From assembly GCA_023255735.1 (NCBI GenBank), contig JAGDVP010000028.1:149428-213427 (forward strand): a stretch of DNA of 64,000 nucleotides, read 5' to 3'. Shown here piece after piece: positions 57,151-64,000 of the stretch (the stretch's first letter is position 1; each line of letters begins with the position of its first letter). The position numbers and the translations under genes are program-made. The notes beneath the pieces are model-generated. The model searched no databases. It was not told the DNA's origin and was given only the letters and a program-made list of their open reading frames with translations. The DNA comes from Halothiobacillus sp. Lineage in GTDB: Bacteria > Pseudomonadota > Gammaproteobacteria > Halothiobacillales > Halothiobacillaceae.

Positions 57151-57966
57151 ATGTCGAATCCCGCTTTAGAGCAGGCGATTATCAATAAAATCATGGAGAA
57201 AGGCATTTCGCTGCCTGTATTGCCTGATGTGGCTATTCGGGCGCGTCGGGTGGCCGAAGCGCCTGATAGCACGATTGGCGAGTTGGTGGATGTCATCGCC
57301 CAAGACCCAGCGATTGCGGCGCGCTTGATCCAAGTGGCTAACAGCGCGATGTACCGCGGTGCCCAGCGCATTGATGCCTTGCAACAGGTGATTGCACGAA
57401 TGGGCATGCGCACGGTAAGCCAATTAATTGTCTCTTTGGCGACGCAGCAGTTATTCACGGCCAAGCATCCTGTGATTAAAAAGGCGATGCAAAACCATTG
57501 GTCTTTTTCCGCTCAGGTGGCGGCGTTATCGCATCGTATTGCGCGCGAGCGAACCCACCTTGATGCCGATCAAGCCCTGCTCGCCGGGCTGCTGCATGGG
57601 GTGGGCGGAATTCCGGTCATCGTGGTGGCTGAAGATATTCCTAAACTCCAAGAAGCCCCGGCGGTGCTCGATGAGCTGGTACAAAATTTACAACCTCGGT
57701 TGGGTTTGAAAATTATGCAAGCATGGGATTTTCCGCCCATGTTTGAATTGGTGGTGCGGGAAGCGGGCAACTTGAACTATCAGCACGAGGGCGCAGCCGA
57801 TTACGCCGATGTGGTGATTACAGCTATTGCGGCGGCAAAAAATTTATCCCAAACCGCCGAAGGTACGCCCATTGCCTCTGCGGTGCGATTGGGCATGGAT
57901 TTGGGCGAGAGCCTGATCGATCAAGAAATTGAAGAAGCCATGCGGGCGCTGACCGAAGGGTTTTAA
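57151..57966 (+). CDS. HDOD-domain protein
   Basis: A 271-residue cytoplasmic protein consisting almost entirely of an HDOD domain. Landmarks are LPVLPDVAIRARRVAEAPDS, the HDOD core VIAQDPAIAARLIQVANSAMYRG, and AALSHRIARERTHLDADQALLAGLLHGVGG. The single-domain form lacks a receiver or GGDEF partner. It follows ettA by 24 bases, with a CAAGGAG Shine-Dalgarno, so the two may be co-transcribed. Its target is unknown. The 3' end overlaps the convergent small gene by four bases. Confidence 0.9.
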   Translation: MSNPALEQAIINKIMEKGISLPVLPDVAIRARRVAEAPDSTIGELVDVIAQDPAIAARLIQVANSAMYRGAQRIDALQQVIARMGMRTVSQLIVSLATQQLFTAKHPVIKKAMQNHWSFSAQVAALSHRIARERTHLDADQALLAGLLHGVGGIPVIVVAEDIPKLQEAPAVLDELVQNLQPRLGLKIMQAWDFPPMFELVVREAGNLNYQHEGAADYADVVITAIAAAKNLSQTAEGTPIASAVRLGMDLGESLIDQEIEEAMRALTEGF

Positions 57967-58262
57967 TCGATTTCAAATAGATGGTGATGTAACGCGCGGG
58001 CCAACTCGGGCGCAAGCTGGCGTTGCAGCTCGGGGGTTAAGGCATGGCCGCTGTCGCTGATAAGGCTAATAGTCCAGCTCGGGATGGTGTTCTCTTGAGC
58101 CCGGCCTAGATAATCGCGGTGCAACTTCAGCGCGTTAGTTATATCTTGCAAAACCAAGGCGGCGGGATCATCTATGACATCAATGACGATGCCTCGATGC
58201 CCATTTAATTGCAGGGTTTGCCCAATTAAAGGCTCAAGAAGGCGGATAAGCGATGGCGTCAT
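57963..58262 (-). CDS. Hypothetical protein convergent with the HDOD gene
   Basis: A 99-residue protein of unrecognised family, starting MTPSLIRLLEPLIGQTLQL. The ATG at 58262 is chosen because GAGG lies five bases upstream; the frame stays open to a TTG at 58352, which would leave only 28 bases to the divergent nudF. A central stretch HRGIVIDVIDDPAALVLQD suggests a small strand-rich fold, followed by a helical C-terminus. No signal peptide or membrane segment is seen. Confidence 0.55.
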   Translation of the reverse strand: MTPSLIRLLEPLIGQTLQLNGHRGIVIDVIDDPAALVLQDITNALKLHRDYLGRAQENTIPSWTISLISDSGHALTPELQRQLAPELARALHHHLFEID

Positions 58263-58380
58263 GGGTGCCTCATAAATGATTTGCAGTGGGTCAGGGCGCT
58301 TTATGCGCAAGAGGCAACTGGGCAAGAGTTCTTTTTCCGCCTGATGATCCAATCTTAACGCTTTAAAGAAGGATAAGCCG

Positions 58381-58956
58381 ATGCGCTACGAATTGCTTGC
58401 GGTTGACCCGTTGTATCAGGGGTTTTTTGCGCTAAATCGGTATCGTTTACGTTTCGAGCTTTTTGCTGGCGGGTTCTCGCCTGACATTGATCGAGAGGTA
58501 TTTGAGCGCGGGCATGCGGTTGCCGTGCTGCCCTACCATGCCGCCCGCGATGAAGTGATTTTAATTGAGCAATTTCGCCCCGGCGCACTGCAAGCGCCCG
58601 GCGGGCCTTGGCTTATGGAAATTGTGGCCGGCATGATTGAGCCTAATGAGTCTGTTGAGGCGGTTGCGCAGCGGGAACTCCACGAGGAGGCGGGTTTAAC
58701 CACGCACCGCTTAATCCCCATTACACGGTATTGGGTTAGCCCAGGCGGCACAACCGAAAGCATTTATCTTTTTTTGGGCTTAATTGATTCGATGCCGGGG
58801 GCGCACTTTTTTGGCTTGCCTGAAGAGCAGGAAGACATCAAGCCGCATGTCATGACGCTTGATGAAGCTTTGGCTCGGGTAGATGCGGGCAGCATTTGTT
58901 CTGCCGCCCCAATCATTGCCTTGCAGTGGTTGGCTCGGCACAAGGCGCGGTTTTGA
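58381..58956 (+). CDS. nudF: NudF, ADP-ribose pyrophosphatase
   Basis: Nudix hydrolase that cleaves ADP-ribose to AMP and ribose-5-phosphate. The 191-residue protein has the complete Nudix box GMIEPNESVEAVAQRELHEEAGL near residues 84-106 and the preceding FRPGALQ and WLMEIVAG strands typical of the ADP-ribose type. The downstream SPGGTTESIYLF block also matches. AAGGATAAG precedes the ATG. It is divergent from the small unknown gene and is followed by acnB after 224 bases. Confidence 0.94.
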   Translation: MRYELLAVDPLYQGFFALNRYRLRFELFAGGFSPDIDREVFERGHAVAVLPYHAARDEVILIEQFRPGALQAPGGPWLMEIVAGMIEPNESVEAVAQRELHEEAGLTTHRLIPITRYWVSPGGTTESIYLFLGLIDSMPGAHFFGLPEEQEDIKPHVMTLDEALARVDAGSICSAAPIIALQWLARHKARF

Positions 58957-59180
58957 GATGCCTCTTTTTAGGTTGGCTGCCTGCCTATTTTGCGTGCGCT
59001 GAGCGCAACACCTTGGTTTTAATGTTCTCTTGTGTGTGTTGCGCCGCCGTAAATTGGTGCAGGCTGCTCAAAATCGGGCAAACGGCGGTCAATCAATTGA
59101 TGGCGCAATTTTTATTGCCCACGTTGCCGCAACCTTAGACAATCGCTTAACCCATTTTTAGAATTTATGAGGAATACAAC

Positions 59181-61763
59181 ATGCTCGAAGCCTATTTGCG
59201 CCATCAACAAGAACGCGAGCAACAAGGGGTGCCGCCCAAGGCTTTAACGGCTTTGCAAACGGCGAGTTTGATTGAACTAATTAAAATTCCACCCACGGGC
59301 GTGGATGGCGATTATTTGCTGTATTTACTTACCGAATGCGTGCCGCCGGGGGTAGATGAAGCGGCCTATGTTAAAGCCGCATTTTTAACCGATTTGGCGC
59401 AAGGCAAGGCCAGATCGCCGTTGATTGATCGGGTGCAGGCGGTGCATTGGCTTGGCACCATGATTGGCGGTTACAACATTGATCCGTTGATAGCCCTGCT
59501 TGATGATGAGGTGGTGGGCGATGCAGCAGCCGAGGCGCTCAAGGGCACCGTGCTCGTGTATGACGCGTTTCGCGATGTGGAAGATAAAATGCGCGCGGGT
59601 AGCGCGCGGGCACGCGCGGTGATTGAATCGTGGGCTGCGGCCGAATGGTTCTTAAACAAACCCGTGTTGGCAGAAGAAATCACCGTCACCGTGTTCAAAG
59701 TGCCGGGCGAAACCAACACCGATGATTTATCCCCCGCGCAAGATGCTTGGAGTCGTCCGGATATTCCACTGCACGCGCAGCAGATGCTCGGCAGCAAAAT
59801 GCCGGGTGGCTTGGCCTTAATTGAAACCTTAAAAGCCCATGGCCACCCTGTGGCGTATGTCGGCGATGTGGTGGGCACAGGTTCATCGCGCAAATCGGCT
59901 ATCAATTCAGTGCAATGGACGATGGGGCGCGATATTGCTCATGTGCCGAATAAACGCACGGGCGGTGTGGTGTTGGGCAGTAAAATCGCGCCGATTTTTT
60001 TTAATACCGCTGAAGATTCCGGCGCTTTGCCGATTGAGGTGAATGTTGATCGGCTGGAAACGGGCGATGTGGTCACCCTGCGCCCCTATGCGGGTGAGTT
60101 GCTTAAAAATGGGCAAGTGATTGAAAGATTTGAGCTTAAACCCGCCACCTTGCCTGATGAAGTGCGGGCGGGTGGGCGCATTATGCTCATTATTGGCCGC
60201 GCCTTAACCGATCGCGCGCGTGCGGCTTTAGGCTTGCCCAGTTTTGATGTGTTTCGCCGCCCCGTTCAGCCCAAAGATTCCGGCAAAGGCTATACATTGG
60301 CGCAAAAAATGGTCGGCAAAGCCTGTGGCGTGGCGGGCGTGCGCCCGGGTACTTACTGCGAGCCGCGCATGGCGACCGTGGGCAGCCAAGATACCACGGG
60401 GGCTATGACCCGCGATGAGCTCAAAGAGCTGGCCTGCTTGGGTTTTTCGGCAGATTTAGTGATGCAATCGTTTTGCCACACCGCGGCTTACCCTAAGCCT
60501 GTGGATATTGCGCTCCAACATGAATTGCCTGAGTTTATCAGCACGCGCGGCGGGGTCTCGCTGCGCCCGGGTGATGGCGTCATTCACTCATGGCTTAACC
60601 GGATGATTTTGCCGGATACCGTCGGCACGGGTGGCGATTCACACACGCGCTTCCCCATTGGTATCTCGTTTCCGGCGGGCTCGGGGCTTGTTGCGTTTGC
60701 CGCAGCTCTGGGTGTGATGCCGCTGGATATGCCCGAATCAGTGCTGGTGCGCTTTAAGGGCGAAATGCAGCCTGGCATTACGCTGCGCGATTTGGTGAAT
60801 GCCATTCCATATGTCGCTATTTCGCGGGGCTTGATGACGGTCGAGAAAAAGGGCAAGAAAAACGTCTTTAATGGTCGCGTGCTGGAAATCGAAGGCCTGC
60901 CCAATCTTAAAGTGGAACAAGCCTTTGAATTTGCCGATGCCAGCGCCGAGCGTTCCGCCAATGGCTGCACTGTGCACTTAGGCAAAGAGCCAATCATTGA
61001 GTTTTTGAACAGCAACATCACCTTGTTGCACTGGATGATTGCCAACGGCTACGAAGATAAACGCACCCTCGCGCGGCGCATTGAGGCCATGCAAAAATGG
61101 CTCGAAGATCCGGTATTACTCGAGCCGGATGCGGATGCCGAGTACGCCGAAATCATCGAAATTGATCTGGCCACCATCACAGAGCCGCTACTCGCCTGCC
61201 CGAACGACCCCGATGACATCAAGCCACTCTCAGCGGTTCAGGGCGCAAAAATTGATGAAGTGTTCATCGGTTCGTGCATGACTAATATCGGCCACTACCG
61301 TGCGGCGGGTAAAGTGCTGCAAGCGCATGGTGGCGCGGTACCGACCCGATTATGGATTGCGCCGCCCACGCGGATGGATGAGCATCAGCTCATCGAAGAA
61401 GGCTATTACAGCATTTTTGGTCAATCGGGTGCGCGCACCGAAATGCCCGGTTGCTCGTTGTGCATGGGTAACCAAGCGCGGGTGGCCGATGGTGCAACTG
61501 TGGTTTCCACCTCAACCCGCAATTTCCCCAATCGCATGGGTAAAGATACTTTTGTCTATTTAGCTTCGGCCGAGCTTTCTGCTGTCGCCTCGATTCTCGG
61601 GCGCTTGCCGACGGTGGCGGAATATCAAACCCATGTCGCCGGTTTAAAACCGCTGGCCTCGGATATTTACCGCTATTTGAATTTCAATGAGATTGCTGCC
61701 TATCAAAAGGAAGCCACCAAAGGCTTACAGATGATTCAAGACATTCCGGTTATTACAATGTAA
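59181..61763 (+). CDS. acnB: AcnB, bifunctional aconitate hydratase 2 / 2-methylisocitrate dehydratase
   Basis: Iron-sulfur enzyme that interconverts citrate and isocitrate in the TCA cycle. The 860-residue protein has the AcnB order: an N-terminal HEAT-like domain ([22 protein letters not shown]), the swivel domain, then the catalytic domains. Cluster-ligand cysteines are in [15 protein letters not shown] and [13 protein letters not shown], and the catalytic [12 protein letters not shown] block is intact. It stands alone, with AGGAAT upstream of the start and a strong terminator downstream. Confidence 0.97.
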   Translation: MLEAYLRHQQEREQQGVPPKALTALQTASLIELIKIPPTGVDGDYLLYLLTECVPPGVDEAAYVKAAFLTDLAQGKARSPLIDRVQAVHWLGTMIGGYNIDPLIALLDDEVVGDAAAEALKGTVLVYDAFRDVEDKMRAGSARARAVIESWAAAEWFLNKPVLAEEITVTVFKVPGETNTDDLSPAQDAWSRPDIPLHAQQMLGSKMPGGLALIETLKAHGHPVAYVGDVVGTGSSRKSAINSVQWTMGRDIAHVPNKRTGGVVLGSKIAPIFFNTAEDSGALPIEVNVDRLETGDVVTLRPYAGELLKNGQVIERFELKPATLPDEVRAGGRIMLIIGRALTDRARAALGLPSFDVFRRPVQPKDSGKGYTLAQKMVGKACGVAGVRPGTYCEPRMATVGSQDTTGAMTRDELKELACLGFSADLVMQSFCHTAAYPKPVDIALQHELPEFISTRGGVSLRPGDGVIHSWLNRMILPDTVGTGGDSHTRFPIGISFPAGSGLVAFAAALGVMPLDMPESVLVRFKGEMQPGITLRDLVNAIPYVAISRGLMTVEKKGKKNVFNGRVLEIEGLPNLKVEQAFEFADASAERSANGCTVHLGKEPIIEFLNSNITLLHWMIANGYEDKRTLARRIEAMQKWLEDPVLLEPDADAEYAEIIEIDLATITEPLLACPNDPDDIKPLSAVQGAKIDEVFIGSCMTNIGHYRAAGKVLQAHGGAVPTRLWIAPPTRMDEHQLIEEGYYSIFGQSGARTEMPGCSLCMGNQARVADGATVVSTSTRNFPNRMGKDTFVYLASAELSAVASILGRLPTVAEYQTHVAGLKPLASDIYRYLNFNEIAAYQKEATKGLQMIQDIPVITM

Positions 61764-61815
61764 TGCTCTGCAGCCGAGACATCATCACGATGCCACCCGC
61801 CGATTGAATTCAAGC

Positions 61816-61844
61816 ATCCCCCGACATTCAAGGGGGATTTTTTT
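61816..61844 (+). terminator. rho-independent terminator after acnB
   Basis: ATCCCCC (61816-61822) pairs with GGGGGAT (61832-61838), followed by a T run. It lies about 50 bases past the acnB stop, before the convergent yebC. Confidence 0.85.
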
Positions 61845-61885
61845 GGGTTTTAGCAGCTTTTTGTGGCGGCTTGGGCGCGGTGTGT

Positions 61886-62599
61886 TTAATACACCGCGTC
61901 GTGATACACGCTTTGCACATCTTCCACGTCATCAAGCATGGCGAGCAGACGCTCCATAATGGCAATATCGTCGCCGGTTAATGGGGTGGATGTTTTTGGC
62001 ACGAATTGAATTTCATCCACCTCAAAATCGATCTCGCCAAACGCAGTTAGGAGCGCGTGGCGGGCTTTGCCATATTCAGATTGCGGCACAAACACCGTGA
62101 CCATGTCGCCATCGGTTTCGATGTCGGTCACGTCCACATCATCAGTTAGAAGCGCTTCGAGTACCGCATCTTCGGTGCCCTTAAAGGCAAAAATAGCCGC
62201 GTGATCGAACTGGTGCATCACGGTGCCAGGCGTGCCTAATTTGGTTTTTGTTTTGGTAAAGCAATTGCGCACATCGCCGATGGTGCGGTTGGGGTTATCA
62301 GTTAAGCAATCCACCAACACGATGCTGCCGCCGGGACCAAAACCTTCATAACGAGCAGGGCTAAAATCCTCGCCCGTGCCGCCTTTGGCTTTTTCGATCG
62401 CTTTTTCGATGACATGCGCGGGGACTTGATCTTTTTTCGCCCGCTCAATCATGCTGCGCAGCGCCAAATTACCGGCGGGGTCGTATCCGCCATTTTTAGC
62501 GCATACATACAGCTCGCGGCCATAGCGGCTATAAACTTTGGTTTTTGCATCGGCCGTTTTGGCCATCGATTGTTTGCGGTTTTGGTAGGCGCGACCCAT
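61886..62599 (-). CDS. yebC: YebC/PmpR/TACO1 family protein
   Basis: Conserved protein first described as a transcriptional regulator (PmpR) and now linked to translation of difficult, proline-rich stretches in some bacteria. The 237-residue protein begins MGRAYQNRKQSMAKTADAK and carries the family blocks NLALRSMIERAKKDQVPAHVIEKAIEKAKG and RYEGFGPGGSIVLVDCLTDNPNRT. The N-terminus and length are standard. No ruvC or other usual neighbour accompanies it here. Confidence 0.95.
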   Translation of the reverse strand: MGRAYQNRKQSMAKTADAKTKVYSRYGRELYVCAKNGGYDPAGNLALRSMIERAKKDQVPAHVIEKAIEKAKGGTGEDFSPARYEGFGPGGSIVLVDCLTDNPNRTIGDVRNCFTKTKTKLGTPGTVMHQFDHAAIFAFKGTEDAVLEALLTDDVDVTDIETDGDMVTVFVPQSEYGKARHALLTAFGEIDFEVDEIQFVPKTSTPLTGDDIAIMERLLAMLDDVEDVQSVYHDAVY

Positions 62600-62721
62600 T
62601 GCCGTTGTGCTCCGGTAAATATAAGGGCGTAATAATACCGCAAAGCTGCGCGTTTGCCTGACCGAATAAGATGGCGATGTGCGAAAATCAATGCTCTATG
62701 AATGCCTAAAGGAGGCCTTTG

Positions 62722-62958
62722 ATGTCCCAATTTTTACCGCGTACCCTATCCTTTGCCGCCCCCTTAAGCACCGCGTGTGTGCTTATTTTGGCGACATTAA
62801 GTTTGGCAGGATGTGGCGCTGGCGGCACGGCCACTCAAGCGGCTGCTGAGGCACAAGCGGCCAAAGCGGCTAAACAGAATTTAGATTCTGCCAAGGCGCA
62901 AATTAAGGCCGCTGAACAGCTCGATAATCAACGCTTAAAGCAAGCTGAGTCACAATAA
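62722..62958 (+). CDS. Small lipoprotein
   Basis: A 78-residue predicted lipoprotein. A signal peptide ends in the lipobox LAGC near residue 31, and the mature part is an Ala/Gln/Lys-rich helix (AAAEAQAAKAAKQNLDSAKAQIKAAEQL), reminiscent of Lpp-like coiled coils but without a recognised match. The ATG at 62722 is chosen because AAAGGAGG lies six bases upstream; a TTG just before is rejected. The stop overlaps the ycgN start by one base (TAATG). Confidence 0.78.
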   Translation: MSQFLPRTLSFAAPLSTACVLILATLSLAGCGAGGTATQAAAEAQAAKAAKQNLDSAKAQIKAAEQLDNQRLKQAESQ

Positions 62959-63434
62959 TGCCACCCGTGGACACAGAAAATCGTCCCTTTTGGCAACGCA
63001 AACGCTTATCGCAAATGACCAAAGCGGAGTGGGAATCTTTGTGTGACGGCTGCGCTAAGTGCTGTCTGCAAAAAATTGTGGATGATGAGGACGATGAACA
63101 AGAAGTGTTCTACACCGAACTTGCCTGCGATTTACTGGATTTGGGCACGTGCCGGTGTGGCGACTACGCCCACCGCCAAATCCGCGTACCTACGTGTGTG
63201 TGGTTAAAGCCCGAGGATTTAGACGAATTTCATTGGCTGCCCGCTACCTGCGCGTATCGCCGCCTAGCCGAGGGGCGCGATTTACCCGATTGGCATCCCC
63301 TTAAAACCGGCAGGTTGGCTTCGGCGCGCGAAGCCGGATTTGCAGTCACCGGGCGGGCGCGGCATGTGGCGGGCTTAGATGAGGCCGATTGGCCTTTGCA
63401 CATTGTCGATTGGCCGCTCGAAGAAAGCCCTTAA
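62958..63434 (+). CDS. ycgN: YcgN / UPF0260 family cysteine-cluster protein
   Basis: A 158-residue protein of the UPF0260 (YcgN, YkgJ-type cysteine cluster) family. It has PFWQRKRLSQMTKAEWESLCDGCAKCC at the N-terminus and the further block CRCGDYAHRQIRVPTCVWL, with many cysteines arranged to bind iron or zinc. The C-terminal ATCAYRRLAEGRDLPDWHPL is also typical. Function is unproven. It is coupled by a one-base overlap to the upstream lipoprotein gene. Confidence 0.93.
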   Translation: MPPVDTENRPFWQRKRLSQMTKAEWESLCDGCAKCCLQKIVDDEDDEQEVFYTELACDLLDLGTCRCGDYAHRQIRVPTCVWLKPEDLDEFHWLPATCAYRRLAEGRDLPDWHPLKTGRLASAREAGFAVTGRARHVAGLDEADWPLHIVDWPLEESP

Positions 63435-63462
63435 CCTCCAAGGCTCCCCTGCGGCGGGTGGG

Positions 63463-64000
63463 CTAATCTGTGGTTGGCAGGTCTTGGCTTTCATGGGCAG
63501 TTGGCGGCGGGGTAAAAAGGTGACCCACCAAAGTATTGGCAATTAAATCATCCGCCACCACAATATCGGTAGCTCCCGCTCGGCGCAGCAACAAGCCACG
63601 GCTATTGTCTTCAGCGGTAACGGCGATGCGTAAATTAGCATTACGGGCATGCGCCATGAGGGTGATAGCCAGTTTTCGATCGGCAGCTTCGCTGGTAACC
63701 ACGAGCGCTTTGGCAAAATCGATGCCCGCCCGAGTGAAGACTTCATCGTCCAAACCCGCATCGCCCTGGACAACGAGCAACCCCTGTTCAGATGCCTGAT
63801 TGGCCAGATCTTCCCGCTTCTCAATAATCACCACGTTTTCATCAGGCGCTAATCGCTGGGTAACCAGTCGACCTAAGGGGCTGTAACCAATCACAATGAC
63901 GTGATTACGCAGCGTTTCAAACGTCTGACTCATTTGGTGGTTCTCACGGTTGATGGCGACAATGGGATTGGTTAACCAATTGATGGTTTGGGTAATGGCA
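63463..64000 (-). CDS. Potassium-channel protein with TrkA-N (RCK) domain (5' truncated)
   Basis: The visible part is a Rossmann-type TrkA-N domain: HVIVIGYSPLGRLVTQRL (nucleotide-binding motif), VVQGDAGLDDEVFTRAGI and AIDFAKALVVTSEAADRKLAI-like repeats, ending with a short Pro-rich tail. A Met at 63933 could start a stand-alone domain, but the frame is open to the window edge and encodes ITQTINWLTNPIVAINREN, which looks like the end of a transmembrane or pore segment. I therefore read it as the C-terminal RCK domain of a two-helix channel whose pore lies outside the window. Confidence 0.78.
   Translation of the reverse strand, partial: AITQTINWLTNPIVAINRENHQMSQTFETLRNHVIVIGYSPLGRLVTQRLAPDENVVIIEKREDLANQASEQGLLVVQGDAGLDDEVFTRAGIDFAKALVVTSEAADRKLAITLMAHARNANLRIAVTAEDNSRGLLLRRAGATDIVVADDLIANTLVGHLFTPPPTAHESQDLPTTD

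Noticed and set aside
58896-59138. 80-codon frame between nudF and acnB
   Set aside because: It starts inside nudF in another frame, has an erratic Cys/Trp-rich composition and no ribosome-binding site.

Overview
The window is a dense, ordinary-looking chromosome segment from a Gram-negative proteobacterium, most likely a gamma- or betaproteobacterium. The evidence is the Mla lipid-transport operon, the run murA-hisG-hisD-hisC, ffs-dnaX-ybaB-recR, hemA-prfA-prmC, RdgC, YcgN, E. coli-like MotAB and an outer-membrane TolC-type protein. An orphan CcoS implies a cbb3-type oxidase elsewhere, so the cell probably respires oxygen at low tension. Base composition is moderate (near half G+C) except for a clearly A/T-rich block around 11.5-15.5 kb. 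I see no tRNA, rRNA, CRISPR array, prophage or insertion sequence. The only structural RNA recognised is the 4.5S signal recognition particle RNA.

Layout. 1-4.2 kb: mlaF (cut by the left edge), mlaE, mlaD, a TolC-family gene, mlaC, mlaB, all overlapping or abutting on the plus strand. 4.3-8.6 kb: murA and hisGDC. 8.7-11.5 kb: ffs, dnaX, ybaB, recR. 11.5-17.7 kb, minus strand: glgB, glgA, a DUF1631 protein and a PilZ protein in one tight operon. 18.2-22.7 kb, plus strand: the divergent partner operon glgC, a GH57 glycosidase and malQ. 22.7-32.1 kb: an MgtC/DUF4010 membrane protein, fluoride channel crcB, queG, an HDOD protein with purB, rdgC, pepN. 32.2-35 kb: motA, motB and a membrane-anchored methyltransferase. 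35-39.3 kb: an RRM protein, a DUF815 ATPase, a thioredoxin-like protein, then a lipid-linked glycosyltransferase with a PAP2 phosphatase. 39.4-45 kb: hemA, prfA, prmC, an unknown gene, a MoeB/ThiF-type enzyme and pyrD. 45.3-51.6 kb: a small unknown gene, htpX, ccoS, metG, murB and a peroxiredoxin. 51.7-55.3 kb, minus strand: a von Willebrand A protein, a coiled-coil membrane protein and a DsbG-like protein. 55.5-64 kb: ettA, an HDOD protein, an unknown gene, nudF, acnB, yebC, a small lipoprotein, ycgN and a potassium-channel gene running off the right edge.

The two most interesting arrangements are (1) a TolC-family outer-membrane channel translationally coupled on both sides inside the Mla operon, which suggests a periplasm-spanning MCE-TolC lipid route, and (2) glycogen-synthesis genes glgBA in one operon with a DUF1631 protein and a PilZ protein that keeps both c-di-GMP-binding motifs, which suggests second-messenger control linked to glycogen. 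Two regulatory sites fit their genes well: an OxyR-like tetrad in front of the peroxiredoxin and a sigma-32-like promoter in front of htpX.
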